Shown here one piece after another: positions 16,987 to 27,364 of a stretch of 64,000 nucleotides of DNA. Made by a program: the position numbers and the translations under genes. The stretch comes from Paenibacillus glycinis. Its GTDB lineage: Bacteria > Bacillota > Bacilli > Paenibacillales > Paenibacillaceae. The notes below the pieces were generated by a model, which did not search any database, was not told the origin of the DNA, and saw nothing but the letters and a program-made list of their open reading frames with translations. Numbering within the stretch: the first letter of the stretch is position 1; each line of letters opens with the position of its first letter. Location: positions 1 to 64,000 of the forward strand of contig NZ_JAAAMV010000013.1 in assembly GCF_009909185.1 (NCBI RefSeq), written 5' to 3'.

Positions 16987-19207
16987 GGAGCCGACGGCGG
17001 AACAAATCGCGGATCAGCGCATTTACACGCAGTTCGGCGTAACGGATCACGAATACGAGCTCATCTGCGGGTTCCTCGGGCGCAAACCGAACTATACCGA
17101 GATCGGCGTGTTCAGCGTAATGTGGTCGGAGCACTGCTCCTACAAGAATTCCAAGAAAATTCTTAAAAAGTTCCCGATCACCGGCCCGAAGGTTCTTATG
17201 GGACCCGGCGAAGGCGCCGGCATCGTGGATATCGGGGACAACCAGGCGGTCGTGTTCAAAATCGAATCGCATAACCATCCGTCCGCGGTCGAGCCTTACC
17301 AAGGCGCGGCAACGGGCGTGGGCGGCATCATCCGCGACATTTTCTCCATGGGCGCGCGTCCGGTGGCGCTGCTCAACAGCCTGCGTTTCGGCAACTTGGA
17401 GAACGCCCGCGTGAAATATCTGTTCGAGCACGTCGTCGGCGGCATCGCCGGTTACGGCAACTGCATCGGCATCCCGACCGTGGCGGGCGAAGTCATGTTC
17501 GACGAGAGCTACGAGGGCAATCCGCTCGTCAACGCCATGTGCGTCGGCCTCATCGATCATGACAAAATTCAGCGCGGCGTCGCCAAAGGCGTAGGCAACC
17601 CGGTCTTCTACGTGGGTCCGGCAACCGGACGCGACGGCATCCACGGCGCGACGTTCGCGTCCGTCGAGCTCTCCGAGGAATCCGAAGAGAAGCGCACGGC
17701 GGTGCAAGTCGGCGATCCGTTCATGGAGAAGCTGGTCATGGAAGCGACGCTCGAGCTGATCAATGCCGGCATCGTCGTCGGGATTCAAGACATGGGCGCG
17801 GCGGGCCTCACCTGCTCCAGCGCGGAGATGGCGTCCAAAGCCGGCAACGGCCTGGAGCTGTACCTCGACGAGGTGCCGCAGCGCGAAGAAGGCATGACGC
17901 CGTACGAAATGATGCTGTCGGAGTCGCAGGAGCGCATGCTCTTCGTCGTCGAGCCGCAGCATGAAGCGCAGGCGCAGGAGATTTTCGACCGTTGGGGCAT
18001 CATCTGCGTGAAGGTCGGCAAAGTAACGGACGACGGCCGTCTCCGCCTGTTCCACCAAGGCGAGGAAGTGGCTGACATGCCGGTGACGGCGCTGGTCGAC
18101 GAGTGCCCGATGTACGACAAACCGTCCAAAGAGCCCGCTTACTACGCGGCTAATGCTGCAATTGATACGGCGGCGTATCCGGAAGTGACGGATCTGACGG
18201 ACGCGCTGAAGAAAGTGCTCGCTTCGCCGACCGTGGCAAGCAAAGAATGGGTATATAATCAATACGACTATATGGTTCGCACCAGCACGGCCGTTCAGCC
18301 GGGCTCCGACGCGGCGGTCGTGACGATCCGCGGCACGCGCAAGGCTTTGGCGATGACGACGGACTGCAACGGACGCTACGTGTACCTCGATCCGGAAGTC
18401 GGCGGCCAAATCGCGGTCGCGGAAGCGGCGCGCAACATCGTCTGCTCCGGCGCCGAGCCCCTGGCCATCACGGATAACCTGAACTTCGGCAATCCGGAGA
18501 AGCCGGAAGTGTTCTGGCAGCTCGAGAAAGCGGCGGACGGCATCTCGGAAGCCTGCCGCGTGCTGGACACGCCGGTTATCGGCGGCAACGTCAGCCTGTA
18601 CAACGAGAACGCCAAAGGCGCGATCTACCCGACGCCGGTCATCGGCATGGTCGGACTCGTGCAGGACGTCGATCACATCACGACCCAAGGCTTCAAAGCC
18701 GAAGGCGACGTCATCATTCTCGCCGGCGAAACGAAGCACGAGCTTGGCGGCAGCGAGCTGCAATACGTCCTCCAAGGCAAGAGCGAAGGCCGCCCGCCGC
18801 AGATCGACCTCGCGGTCGAGAAGAAGCTGCAGCAAGGCGTGCTCGGCGCGATCAAGCAAGGCCTCGTCGCCTCGGCGCATGACTTGTCCGAAGGCGGCTT
18901 GGCCGTCGCAGTCGCGGAATCCGCGATCAGCGGCAAGCTCGGCGCGGAAGTGAATATCGTGACTGACCTGCGCGCGGACGCCGCGCTGTTCAGCGAGACC
19001 CAATCCCGCATCCTGCTTTCGGCGAAAGCGGACCAAGCGGACAAGCTTACCCAATACCTGACGGAACAAGGCGTTCCGAACGCAACCATCGGCGTCGTGC
19101 GCAGCAGCGGACTGATCATGAACATCAACGGCAAACCGGGCGTTAACGCGCCGGTCGAACAACTGGAGAAGGTCTGGAAGGATGCGATTCCATGTCTGAT
19201 GAAATAA
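16964..19207 (+). CDS. purL: FGAM synthase, PurL subunit (small type)
   Basis: 747 residues, the short Gram-positive form that needs PurQ and PurS. It converts FGAR, ATP and ammonia to FGAM. Landmarks are [12 protein letters not shown] near residues 49-60, the [23 protein letters not shown] block near 95-118, and the second half with the repeated AIR-synthase-like fold ([22 protein letters not shown]). GGAGGG lies upstream inside purQ. Its end overlaps purF by 16 bases. Confidence 0.97.
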   Translation: MAQQLTAKEPTAEQIADQRIYTQFGVTDHEYELICGFLGRKPNYTEIGVFSVMWSEHCSYKNSKKILKKFPITGPKVLMGPGEGAGIVDIGDNQAVVFKIESHNHPSAVEPYQGAATGVGGIIRDIFSMGARPVALLNSLRFGNLENARVKYLFEHVVGGIAGYGNCIGIPTVAGEVMFDESYEGNPLVNAMCVGLIDHDKIQRGVAKGVGNPVFYVGPATGRDGIHGATFASVELSEESEEKRTAVQVGDPFMEKLVMEATLELINAGIVVGIQDMGAAGLTCSSAEMASKAGNGLELYLDEVPQREEGMTPYEMMLSESQERMLFVVEPQHEAQAQEIFDRWGIICVKVGKVTDDGRLRLFHQGEEVADMPVTALVDECPMYDKPSKEPAYYAANAAIDTAAYPEVTDLTDALKKVLASPTVASKEWVYNQYDYMVRTSTAVQPGSDAAVVTIRGTRKALAMTTDCNGRYVYLDPEVGGQIAVAEAARNIVCSGAEPLAITDNLNFGNPEKPEVFWQLEKAADGISEACRVLDTPVIGGNVSLYNENAKGAIYPTPVIGMVGLVQDVDHITTQGFKAEGDVIILAGETKHELGGSELQYVLQGKSEGRPPQIDLAVEKKLQQGVLGAIKQGLVASAHDLSEGGLAVAVAESAISGKLGAEVNIVTDLRADAALFSETQSRILLSAKADQADKLTQYLTEQGVPNATIGVVRSSGLIMNINGKPGVNAPVEQLEKVWKDAIPCLMK

Positions 19208-20670
19208 GACAGCTGCCGAAGCTGTGGACGGGCGATCATTATAACGAAGGCATCGGCCGCGATGATATTTTCGATAAATTGCGCGAGGAGTGCGGGGTGT
19301 TCGGCGTGTTCAACGTGCCGAACGCCTGCTCGCTCGGTTACTACGGGCTCCATGCCCTGCAGCATCGGGGCGAGGAAAGCGCGGGCATGGCCGCGGTCGA
19401 ATCCGCGAGCGGTCATTTCACGTACCACCGCGGCATGGGACTGGTCAAGGAAGTATTCGATCAGTCGAAGCTGGAAGGCTTGCCGGGCGACCGCGTCATC
19501 GGCCACGTGCGGTATTCGACGGCGGGCGAGAGCAAGCTGGGCAACGCGCAGCCGCTCATCTTCAAGTACCGCGACGGCGACCTCGGCGTCGCGACGAACG
19601 GCAACATCGTGAACGCGCCGTCCATCCGCAAGGAATTGGAGAGCCAGGGCTCGATCTTCCAAACGACGAGCGATACGGAAGTCATCGCGCATCTGATCGC
19701 GCGTTCCAATAAGGATTTCGTCAGCGCGGCCAAGGACGCCCTGCAGCGCATCATCGGCGGCTTCGCGTTTCTCATCATGACGAATGACAAGCTGCTCGTG
19801 GCGTCCGATCCCCACGGCCTGCGCCCGCTGGTCATGGGCCGCATGAACGACGGCTACGTCTTCGCGTCGGAGACCTGCGCGCTGGAAACCGTCGGCGCCG
19901 AGTACGAGCGCGACGTGCAGCCGGGCGAGCTGCTCATCCTCGACAGCGGCGGCCTTCGGGTCGACCGTTTCGAGAAGCTGGAGCGCCGCGCCACCTGCGC
20001 GATGGAGTATATCTATTTTGCTCGACCAGATAGCGACATCAACGGCATCAACCTCCACTCCGCGCGCAAACGGATGGGGCGGCAGCTGGCGCTGGAATCG
20101 TTCATCGACGCGGACATCGTGACCGGCGTGCCGGATTCCAGCATCTCCGCGGCGATCGGCTATGCCGAGCAGACCGGCATTCCGTACGAGCTCGGGCTGA
20201 TCAAAAACAAGTACACGGGCCGGACGTTCATCCAACCGTCGCAGGAGCTCCGCGAGAAAGGCGTCAAGATGAAGCTGTCCGCCGTGCGCAAGGTCGTCGC
20301 AGGCAAGCGCGTCGTCATGATCGACGATTCCATCGTCCGCGGCACGACGAGCCTGCGGATCGTCAACATGCTGCGCGAAGCGGGCGCGACGGAAGTGCAT
20401 GTGTGCATCACTTCGCCGCCGTTCAAGAATCCGTGCTACTACGGCATCGATACGCCGGACCGCAAGGAACTGATCGCGTCGCAGAAGACGGTGGAAGAGA
20501 TCCGTCAGGCGATCAATGCGGATTCGCTGTATTTCCTGAGCAACGATGGTTTCGTTGAAGCGGTGGGCGGCAACGACGGCGAATACAACCGGGGCATGTG
20601 CCTCGCCTGCTTCGACAACGATTATCCGACGCCGGTCGATCCGACTTCGGAGAAAAGCTGCAGCTGCTGA
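19192..20670 (+). CDS. purF: Amidophosphoribosyltransferase
   Basis: 492 residues. It makes phosphoribosylamine from PRPP and glutamine, the first committed step. The catalytic N-terminal nucleophile is C34 in EECGVFGVF, so a 33-residue propeptide must be cleaved, longer than the 11 residues in B. subtilis. The PRPP-binding motif [14 protein letters not shown] lies near 374-387. Cysteines in ATCAMEY, NPCYYG and MCLACFD match the four ligands of the 4Fe-4S cluster in the Gram-positive enzyme. The start lies inside purL. Confidence 0.97.
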   Translation: MSDEIRQLPKLWTGDHYNEGIGRDDIFDKLREECGVFGVFNVPNACSLGYYGLHALQHRGEESAGMAAVESASGHFTYHRGMGLVKEVFDQSKLEGLPGDRVIGHVRYSTAGESKLGNAQPLIFKYRDGDLGVATNGNIVNAPSIRKELESQGSIFQTTSDTEVIAHLIARSNKDFVSAAKDALQRIIGGFAFLIMTNDKLLVASDPHGLRPLVMGRMNDGYVFASETCALETVGAEYERDVQPGELLILDSGGLRVDRFEKLERRATCAMEYIYFARPDSDINGINLHSARKRMGRQLALESFIDADIVTGVPDSSISAAIGYAEQTGIPYELGLIKNKYTGRTFIQPSQELREKGVKMKLSAVRKVVAGKRVVMIDDSIVRGTTSLRIVNMLREAGATEVHVCITSPPFKNPCYYGIDTPDRKELIASQKTVEEIRQAINADSLYFLSNDGFVEAVGGNDGEYNRGMCLACFDNDYPTPVDPTSEKSCSC

Positions 20671-21041
20671 AGTTATAAGGTGAGGTAAGCGGCCTGCGGT
20701 CGATGTGGTCTCCAATCGCTGTTGTAGATGGATTTCTTGATTATCAACCTTGGCGGTTGAAATCCATCTACAAAGGCGAACGCTGAAGGTGATTGGTTTG
20801 CGTTCACTGTCGGAGGACAGGGAATGCAGCATTCACCTATCGCTTTTCCGACTCACGTCGGCCTCCGGCCGCAGCTTCACCTTTTCATATTTTATAAGCA
20901 ATGGAAGCTGGTGCCTTTACAACTCGCTTTCGCATTAGGAATCAAGAATAAAAAGCAATCGCGGTGCAGGTATTACCCGACTGCCGGATAACCGGACGCG
21001 GGACCGGGACCGCAATAATTACTTAAGGAGCTGACCCAAGC
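20671..21041 (+). other. 371-base purF-purM interval holding palindromic elements
   Basis: It contains structured repeat B, then an AAGGTGA/TCACCTT long-range pair (20786-20792 with 20877-20883) enclosing a GC-rich palindromic stretch, then an AT-rich tail before the purM binding site. No gene is seen. Confidence 0.55.
20718..20783 (+). repeat. Structured intergenic repeat, copy B (purF-purM)
   Basis: It starts with GCTGTTG and has a perfect 13-bp arm GTAGATGGATTTC (20724-20736) with its complement at 20759-20771. The 22-base loop holds an inner CAACC/GGTTG stem, and the element ends in CAAAGGCGAACGC. The ends and the loop are shared with copies A and C. The arms differ in all three but remain paired. 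Confidence 0.82.
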
Positions 21042-22085
21042 GTGGCAGAAGCGTATAAACAAGCCGGCGTCGACATCGCGGCGGGCAACGAAGCGGTCGA
21101 ACGGATGAAGAAGCACGTGAAAAAAACGTTCCGTCCCGAAGTGCTGACGGACCTTGGCGGTTTCGGCGGCTTGTTCGGCCTGAACAAGGACAAGTACGAG
21201 GAGCCGGTGCTCGTATCGGGTACCGACGGCGTGGGCACGAAGCTGAAGGTCGCGTTCGCGATGGACAAGCATGACACGATCGGCATCGACGCGGTCGCCA
21301 TGTGCGTCAACGATATTATCGTGCAAGGCGCGGAACCGCTGTTCTTCCTGGACTATCTGGCTTGCGGCAAAGTCGAGCCGGCCAAGATCGAAGCGATCGT
21401 CAAAGGCATCGCGGACGGCTGCGTGCAGTCGGGCTGCGCCCTCATCGGCGGCGAGACGGCCGAAATGCCGGGGATGTACCAAGGCGACGAGTACGATATC
21501 GCGGGCTTCACGGTCGGCATCGTCGACAAGAAGAAGATCATCGACGGCAAGACGATCAAACCGGGCGACGTCGTGCTCGGTCTCGCGTCGAGCGGCATTC
21601 ACAGCAACGGCTACTCCCTCGTGCGCCGGCTGCTGGTCGACAACTCCGGCTACGCGTTGGACGACAAGCTGCCCGAGCTGGAAGGCAAAACGCTCGGCGA
21701 GGTCATCATCGAGCCGACCCGCATCTACGTGAAATCCGTGCTGGAGCTGATAAACCGCGTGACGGTCAAAGGCATGGCGCACATTACGGGCGGCGGCTTC
21801 ATCGAAAATATCCCGCGCGTCCTGCCGGAAGGCGTGAACGTGGACATCGCTTACGGCTCGTGGCCGATCCAACCGGTCTTCAAGCTGATGCAAGACAAGG
21901 GCGGCATCACGAACCGCGACATGTTCACGACGTTCAATATGGGCGTGGGCATGGTCGTCGTCGTCGGCGAAGAGCAAGCCGAGGAAGCGCTGCGCGCCGC
22001 GAAAGAACTTGGCGAAGAGGCGTACATCATTGGCAAGGTCACGGAAGGCAGCCGCGTGGTCACGTTCACGGGAGCGGACGTGTAA
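21042..22085 (+). CDS. purM: AIR synthase
   Basis: 347 residues, GTG start with AAGGAG 11 bases upstream. It closes the imidazole ring of FGAM to AIR using [13 protein letters not shown] near residue 64, [18 protein letters not shown] near 88-105 and [11 protein letters not shown] near 138-148 mark the ATP and substrate sites. [13 protein letters not shown] near 252 is also typical. Its TAA stop shares one base with the ATG of purN. Confidence 0.97.
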   Translation: MAEAYKQAGVDIAAGNEAVERMKKHVKKTFRPEVLTDLGGFGGLFGLNKDKYEEPVLVSGTDGVGTKLKVAFAMDKHDTIGIDAVAMCVNDIIVQGAEPLFFLDYLACGKVEPAKIEAIVKGIADGCVQSGCALIGGETAEMPGMYQGDEYDIAGFTVGIVDKKKIIDGKTIKPGDVVLGLASSGIHSNGYSLVRRLLVDNSGYALDDKLPELEGKTLGEVIIEPTRIYVKSVLELINRVTVKGMAHITGGGFIENIPRVLPEGVNVDIAYGSWPIQPVFKLMQDKGGITNRDMFTTFNMGVGMVVVVGEEQAEEALRAAKELGEEAYIIGKVTEGSRVVTFTGADV

Positions 22086-22696
22086 TGGCGAGATTGCGCG
22101 TTGCCGTCTTCGCATCGGGGCAAGGCACCAATTTCCGCGCCCTGGCGGAAGCGGCAAACCAACAAAGGCTCGAGGGCGCAAGCCTCGAGCTTCTTGTTTG
22201 TGATCGGCCCGCGGCGCCCGTGATCGAGCGCGCGCGGAAGGCCGGCGTGGATGCGTTCGTGTTCAAGCCGAAGGATTATCCGTCGCGCGAAGCGCATGAT
22301 GCGGACATTCTCGCGGAGCTTCGGCGCCGCGGCATCGAGCTGATCGTGCTCGCCGGCTATATGCGGATCATTACCCCCGTGTTGGTGGAACCGTTTTACG
22401 GGCGGATGATCAACGTGCATCCGTCGCTGCTGCCGGCTTTTCCGGGCGTGAACGGGATGCGGCAGGCGCTCGATTACGGGGTCAAGCTCACGGGCGTCAC
22501 CGTCCATTACGTGGACGGCGGGCTCGACAGCGGGCCGATCATCGCGCAGCGCGCCGTCGAGATCGCGGACGGCGAGACGCTGGAGACGCTCGCCCCGCGC
22601 ATGCACGCGACCGAGCAGCAACTGCTCCCATGGGTCGTCGGGCGAATCGCGGCCGGGGCGGTCGAATTGAACGGGCGGAACGTGGTCGTACGTTAA
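22085..22696 (+). CDS. purN: GAR transformylase (folate-dependent)
   Basis: 203 residues. It transfers a formyl group from 10-formyltetrahydrofolate to GAR. The catalytic residues are N110 and H112 in MINVHPSLLPAFPG and D148 in the VDGGLDSGPI segment. VFASGQGTNFRAL at the start binds the GAR phosphate. It overlaps purM by one base. There is no formate-dependent PurT in the window. Confidence 0.96.
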   Translation: MARLRVAVFASGQGTNFRALAEAANQQRLEGASLELLVCDRPAAPVIERARKAGVDAFVFKPKDYPSREAHDADILAELRRRGIELIVLAGYMRIITPVLVEPFYGRMINVHPSLLPAFPGVNGMRQALDYGVKLTGVTVHYVDGGLDSGPIIAQRAVEIADGETLETLAPRMHATEQQLLPWVVGRIAAGAVELNGRNVVVR

Positions 22697-22756
22697 TTCG
22701 TTTCAAAGCAGCGTTGGGTAGAAAGCTGACCGGGCCGTTGCCGTAATAGGCTCAAG

Positions 22757-22933
22757 AGCGGCATGAGATGCCGTATATTCGAGGGAGCAGGCGGATTTGA
22801 GAACAGGAACGGCACCGGATGCAGCACATTTGGGGCAAACGGCGGTTTTAGGTACAGGAACGGCATCGGATGCCGTACATTTGCGGTCATTTGCGATTTC
22901 AGGTAAAGGAACGGCACTAGATGCCGTACATGC
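22757..22933. repeat. 51-bp tandem repeat array, about 3.5 units (purN-purH gap)
   Basis: Units start at 22757, 22808, 22859 and 22910, each exactly 51 bases apart. Each begins with an (A)CGGCAT..GATGCCG mini-palindrome and ends near TAGGTACAGG. The units have diverged by point changes but keep the same length. Because 51 is divisible by three, the minus strand stays open as 17-residue repeats (MPFLYLK....NVRHP). There is no binding site, so I do not call a gene. The array takes up half of the 365-base gap. Confidence 0.85.
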
Positions 22934-23061
22934 CGGCAATAGCGGTTTGCGCAGAAGAACGCTGCCGGACGGGCTGTACGTCTCTAGCTGTTCGCATCCG
23001 CATACGAAGCAACGACAGCGCGCTCGAAGGAGCCGCGCAATAACGTTTAGGAGGACTAATC

Positions 23062-24609
23062 ATGACCATTCGCAGAGCACTGATCAGCGTGTCGGACAAG
23101 ACGGGGATCGTGGAATTTTCGCGGGCGCTTGCCGGACTCGGCGTGCAAATCATTTCGACGGGCGGGACGGCGAGCTTGCTGGAGAAGGAAGGCGTTCCGG
23201 TCGTCGGCATTTCCGACGTGACGGGCTTCCCGGAGATACTCGACGGCCGCGTGAAGACGCTGCATCCTGCGGTACATAGCGGCCTGCTGGCCGTGCGCGA
23301 CGACGAAGAGCATCAGAAAGCGATGCAGGAGCTCGGCCTCGATTACATCGACCTCGTGGTCGTGAACCTGTACCCGTTCGCCGCGACGATCGCGAAGCCG
23401 GACGTGTCGTACGAGGACGCCATCGAGAACATCGATATCGGCGGCCCGACGATGCTTCGTTCCGCGGCCAAGAACCATGCGTTCGTGACGGTCGTCGTGG
23501 ACGCGGCGGACTATCAGACGGTCCTGGACGAAGTCAAAGCCGGCGGCGACACGACGCTCGACACGCGCAAAGCCCTGGCGGCAAAGGTATTCCGCCACAC
23601 CGGCGCGTACGACGCGCTCATCTCGGATTACCTCTCCAAGCTGCAGGGCAACCCGCTGCCGGAGAGCCTGACGGTCACGTACGAGAAGGTGCAGGATCTG
23701 CGCTACGGCGAGAATCCGCATCAGAAGGCGGCGTTTTACCGCAAGCCGCTTGCCGCGCAGGGCAACATCACGACGGCGGAGCAGCTGCACGGCAAAGAGC
23801 TGTCCTACAACAACATCAACGACGCCAATGCGGCGCTGGCCATCGTGAAGGAATTCAATGAGCCGGCCGTCGTGGCGGTCAAGCATATGAACCCGTGCGG
23901 CGTGGGCATCGGCCATGACATCCATGAAGCGTATCAGAAAGCCTACTCCGCCGATCCGACGTCGATCTTCGGCGGCATCGTGGCGGCGAACCGCGAGATC
24001 GGCGCGGCCACGGCGCAGCTGCTGAGCGAGATCTTCCTCGAAATCGTCATTGCGCCGAGCTTTACGCAAGAGGCGCTGGACATCCTGACGAAGAAGAAAA
24101 ACATTCGTCTCCTGAAGCTCGGCGAGCTGCAGGCGGCCGGCGAGCGCAAGCCGGAATGGCTCGTGACGAGCGTGGACGGCGGCATGCTGGTGCAGGAGAG
24201 CGACGTGCACAGCTTGACGGAAGCCGACATCAAGGTCGTCACGAACCGCCAGCCGACCGAGGAAGAGCTGAAACAGCTGCTGTTCGGCTGGAAAGTCGTG
24301 AAGCATGTGAAGTCGAACGCGATCCTGCTCGCGGCGGACGACATGACGGTCGGCGTCGGCGCCGGCCAGATGAACCGCGTCGGCGCGGCGCGCATCGCGA
24401 TCGAGCAAGCGGGCGACAAAGCCAAAGGCGCCGTGCTTGCCTCCGACGCGTTCTTCCCGATGGGCGACACGCTGGAGCTCGCGGCGAAGGCCGGCATCAC
24501 GGCGGTTATCCAGCCGGGCGGCTCGATCAAGGACGAAGAGTCGATCGCCGTGGCGAATGCGCACAACATCGCGATGGTCCTGACCGGCGTGCGTCATTTC
24601 AAACACTAG
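23062..24609 (+). CDS. purH: AICAR transformylase/IMP cyclohydrolase
   Basis: 515 residues. This bifunctional enzyme formylates AICAR and closes the ring to IMP, ending the pathway. The N-terminal MGS-like cyclohydrolase domain shows [33 protein letters not shown] and [16 protein letters not shown]. The transformylase domain has [11 protein letters not shown] near 214, the KHMNPCGVG motif near 274 and the C-terminal [24 protein letters not shown] precedes the ATG. Confidence 0.97.
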   Translation: MTIRRALISVSDKTGIVEFSRALAGLGVQIISTGGTASLLEKEGVPVVGISDVTGFPEILDGRVKTLHPAVHSGLLAVRDDEEHQKAMQELGLDYIDLVVVNLYPFAATIAKPDVSYEDAIENIDIGGPTMLRSAAKNHAFVTVVVDAADYQTVLDEVKAGGDTTLDTRKALAAKVFRHTGAYDALISDYLSKLQGNPLPESLTVTYEKVQDLRYGENPHQKAAFYRKPLAAQGNITTAEQLHGKELSYNNINDANAALAIVKEFNEPAVVAVKHMNPCGVGIGHDIHEAYQKAYSADPTSIFGGIVAANREIGAATAQLLSEIFLEIVIAPSFTQEALDILTKKKNIRLLKLGELQAAGERKPEWLVTSVDGGMLVQESDVHSLTEADIKVVTNRQPTEEELKQLLFGWKVVKHVKSNAILLAADDMTVGVGAGQMNRVGAARIAIEQAGDKAKGAVLASDAFFPMGDTLELAAKAGITAVIQPGGSIKDEESIAVANAHNIAMVLTGVRHFKH

Positions 24610-24834
24610 CCCGATGCAGGCGGAGCATGCGAGTACAGCGTACTTACGCAGCGTCGTTACGCTTACGACGGGCTCGCCTATCGAGCATGAAGCAATAAAC
24701 CGCGGCATGAACATGCGGTAATTGTGATTCGAGCCTGCGCAAAGCGTTCGCTGCGCATATCTCGGCCCCTGCCGCGCGAAAGCAAATTGTTCGATCGCGG
24801 CAGCGGCCCAACGGAATAGAAGGAGGGCTTCCTT
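24610..24834 (+). other. 225-base purH-purD interval with three small hairpins
   Basis: CGTCGT/ACGACG at 24652-24670, an imperfect CCGC/GCGG hairpin at 24700-24719 and TGCGCA/TGCGCA at 24736-24757 stand in a row. None is followed by a T run, so they are not typical terminators. No gene is seen. Confidence 0.5.
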
Positions 24835-26103
24835 GTGCGTATTATGGTCATCGGCGGCGGCGGGCGCGAGCACGCCATCGTCTGGGCGCTCGGCAAGAGC
24901 GAGAAGGTCAGCAAACTATTTTGCGCGCCGGGCAACGCGGGCATCGCGGAGCTGGCGGAATGCGTGCCGATCCCGGTCAACCGGTTCGACGATCTGATTC
25001 AGTTCGCCTGCGACAACGAGGTGGATCTCGTCGTCGTCGGTCCGGACGATCCGCTTGCGGACGGCATCGTGGATGCGTTCGAGGAACGCAACATTTCGGT
25101 CTACGGCCCGCGCAAGAACGCGGCGGAGATCGAAGGCAGCAAGATTTTCATGAAAAACCTGCTGAAGAAATACGACATTCCGACGGCGAAGTACGAAACG
25201 TTCACCGATTACGAGTCCGCGATGGCCTACTTGCAGCAGCAGGAGGCGCCGATCGTCGTGAAGGCGGACGGGCTCGCGGCCGGCAAAGGCGTTACGGTCG
25301 CTTACTCGATCCAAGAAGCGGAAGAAGCGCTGCACGGCATGATGGTCGGCAAGGTGTTCGGCGAATCCGGCGGCCGCGTCGTCATCGAGGAATTCCTCGA
25401 AGGCCAGGAGATGTCCATCTTGGCATTCGTGGACGGCGCGACGGTGCGCGCGATGGTGCCGGCGCAGGATCATAAGCCGGTGTACGACAACGACAAAGGA
25501 CCGAACACCGGCGGCATGGGCACGTACTCTCCGCTGCCGCACATCGATCCCGCGCTCGTCGCGGACGCGATCGAGCACATCATCAAGCCGACGGCCAAAG
25601 CGATGGTCAGCGAAGGCCGCCCGTTCCGCGGCGTGCTGTTCGCGGGCCTCATGATCACCAAGCAGGGCGTAAAGACGATCGAGTTCAACGCGCGCATGGG
25701 CGATCCGGAGACGCAGGTCGTGCTGCCGCGTCTGAAGACCGACCTGCTCGACATTATCCTGGCCTCCTTGAACGGCCGCTTGGATCAACTCGAGATCGAA
25801 TGGAGCGACGAGGCCGCGGTGTGCGTCATCGCCGCGTCGGAAGGCTACCCCGGCCCGTATCCGAAAGGGCTGCCGATCGCGGGACTTGAAGCCGCCAAAG
25901 CGCAAGGCGCGCTGATCTTCCATGCCGGCACGTCGCTGAAGGACGGCCGGATCGTCACGAACGGCGGCCGCGTGCTCGGCATCGTCGGCCGCGGCCGCGA
26001 TATCGCGGAGGCGCGCGCCCGCGCGTACGAAGCGGTATCGGTCATTCAGTTCGACGGCATGCACAGCCGTACCGACATCGCGGCGAAGGCCTTGCGCGGC
26101 TAG
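24835..26103 (+). CDS. purD: GAR synthetase (phosphoribosylamine-glycine ligase)
   Basis: 422 residues, GTG start with AGGAGGG 8 bases upstream. It joins glycine to phosphoribosylamine with ATP. MVIGGGGREHAIVWAL at the N-terminus is the family mark. The ATP-grasp domain contains VVKADGLAAGKGV near 139-151, DHDKGPNTGGMG-type sequence (NDKGPNTGGMG) near 218-228 and FNARMGDPETQVVLPRL near 282-298. It is the last gene of the operon and is followed by a strong terminator. Confidence 0.97.
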   Translation: MRIMVIGGGGREHAIVWALGKSEKVSKLFCAPGNAGIAELAECVPIPVNRFDDLIQFACDNEVDLVVVGPDDPLADGIVDAFEERNISVYGPRKNAAEIEGSKIFMKNLLKKYDIPTAKYETFTDYESAMAYLQQQEAPIVVKADGLAAGKGVTVAYSIQEAEEALHGMMVGKVFGESGGRVVIEEFLEGQEMSILAFVDGATVRAMVPAQDHKPVYDNDKGPNTGGMGTYSPLPHIDPALVADAIEHIIKPTAKAMVSEGRPFRGVLFAGLMITKQGVKTIEFNARMGDPETQVVLPRLKTDLLDIILASLNGRLDQLEIEWSDEAAVCVIAASEGYPGPYPKGLPIAGLEAAKAQGALIFHAGTSLKDGRIVTNGGRVLGIVGRGRDIAEARARAYEAVSVIQFDGMHSRTDIAAKALRG

Positions 26104-26147
26104 GACGCGCACCCGCGGCCGGCCGCTAACGCCGATAATAACACTAT

Positions 26148-26183
26148 AAAGCCTGTCGGGAATTTTCCCGGCAGGCTTTTTTG
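26148..26183 (+). terminator. Terminator of the pur operon
   Basis: AAAGCCTGTCGGGA pairs with TCCCGGCAGGCTTT with one mismatch, and six T residues follow. It stands 45 bases after purD. Confidence 0.92.
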
Positions 26184-26455
26184 ATCGGCACGAACGACCA
26201 AAGGCATTACGTTTCTCGCGCGAACATGCGCCGCATGAGAAAACAGGGCGGAGCCGGTCGCCCGGCAGGAGTTTCGAGGCGCGCAGCGAATTTGATCTAG
26301 GTGAAAGTATGCGCTTTCATTGGGTGACAAGAAGAAACGCTCGCTGAAGCAAGCGGAATGGATGAGCGCGGGAAAAGATTGCGCGGCTCCAAGCTTGCGA
26401 CGCGAGCAGCGGATGCACACGACCAGATTCGATGGATAGGAGATGACGTTAGACT

Positions 26456-27364
26456 ATGCAAATGCCTGTTCTTCATTTATGCGGCGACTTCGTCGTCAGA
26501 CGGAATTGGAAGCTGGACATGCGAGTATTGGAAGAGCACGAGCTGGTCTATTTCCCGATTGGAACCGGTACCATATATGACACCGGCGAGCGGTCGTATC
26601 CGATCGACCGGCCCGGGTGGGTCATCACGCGCGCGGGCGTGCCGCATCGCTGGCAGTTCAGCGAATCGTCCGCCACGCGGCATCTGTTTCTTCATTTCAG
26701 CGCCGATGTAAGCTTGTTTCCGCATCTGCTGCGGGAGAACGGCCCGGATCTGATTCCCGCCGGGGAGGGCAATTTTCATGCGTCGCTGATCAGTTATTTG
26801 CTCGAAGTCACCTATATGGAGAAGAACGGCCGGCGCAGCAACATGCTGCTGGCTTCGTTGTTGAACGAGCTCGACCATCTGGCCTCCCGGGCCAAGGAAA
26901 TCAGCCGCTTCGACGATCCCCGAACGGAGAGCGACTCCCGCTCCCCGTATTCCCTCGTGGTCAGCAAGGCGATCCAGTACATCCGGCGCCATCTGGCCGA
27001 TCCGATCACCGCGCAGGAGATCGCGGCGCACTGCCAAATTTCCGGCGAGCATCTGTCCCGCCTGTTCGTGCGCGAAGTCGGCATTCCCCCGCGCCAAATG
27101 ATCATCCAGCTGAGGCTGGAGCGGGCCGCGCACACGCTGCGCCACAGCACGCTCAGCATCAACGAGATCGCGGCCCAATGCGGATTTTCCGAAAACCATT
27201 ATTTCTCCAGAACGTTCGCGGCCAATTTCGGCATGTCCGCTTCCGCCTACAGAGGCAAATACGCGGTGCCGGACGCGCAGCACTTCGCTTACGACGAGAC
27301 GATCGAGGAGAAATACCCGATCAACGCGTACATCCGCCTCAACCCTTTATCCCCGTCATCGTAA
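26456..27364 (+). CDS. AraC-family transcriptional regulator
   Basis: 302 residues. The N-terminal part (about 1-140) is a cupin-like sensor domain with GTIYDTGERSYPIDRPGWVITRAGVPHRW. The C-terminal 100 residues hold two helix-turn-helix units of the AraC/XylS type (DPITAQEIAAHCQISGEHLSRLFVREVG, and STLSINEIAAQCGFSENHYFSRTFAANFGMSASAYR). It is convergent with a sugar ABC importer, and its last 26 bases overlap the end of a permease gene. It is the likely activator of that importer in response to the imported sugar (inference). Confidence 0.9.
   Translation: MQMPVLHLCGDFVVRRNWKLDMRVLEEHELVYFPIGTGTIYDTGERSYPIDRPGWVITRAGVPHRWQFSESSATRHLFLHFSADVSLFPHLLRENGPDLIPAGEGNFHASLISYLLEVTYMEKNGRRSNMLLASLLNELDHLASRAKEISRFDDPRTESDSRSPYSLVVSKAIQYIRRHLADPITAQEIAAHCQISGEHLSRLFVREVGIPPRQMIIQLRLERAAHTLRHSTLSINEIAAQCGFSENHYFSRTFAANFGMSASAYRGKYAVPDAQHFAYDETIEEKYPINAYIRLNPLSPSS

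Noticed and set aside
22693-22917. Minus-strand frame of 74 codons with 17-residue repeats (MPFLYLK....)
   Set aside because: The frame is a by-product of the 51-bp tandem repeat. It has no ribosome binding site and lies antisense inside the pur transcript.
22757-22933. Possible CRISPR array
   Set aside because: Units are contiguous 51-bp repeats without unique spacers, and no cas gene is near.
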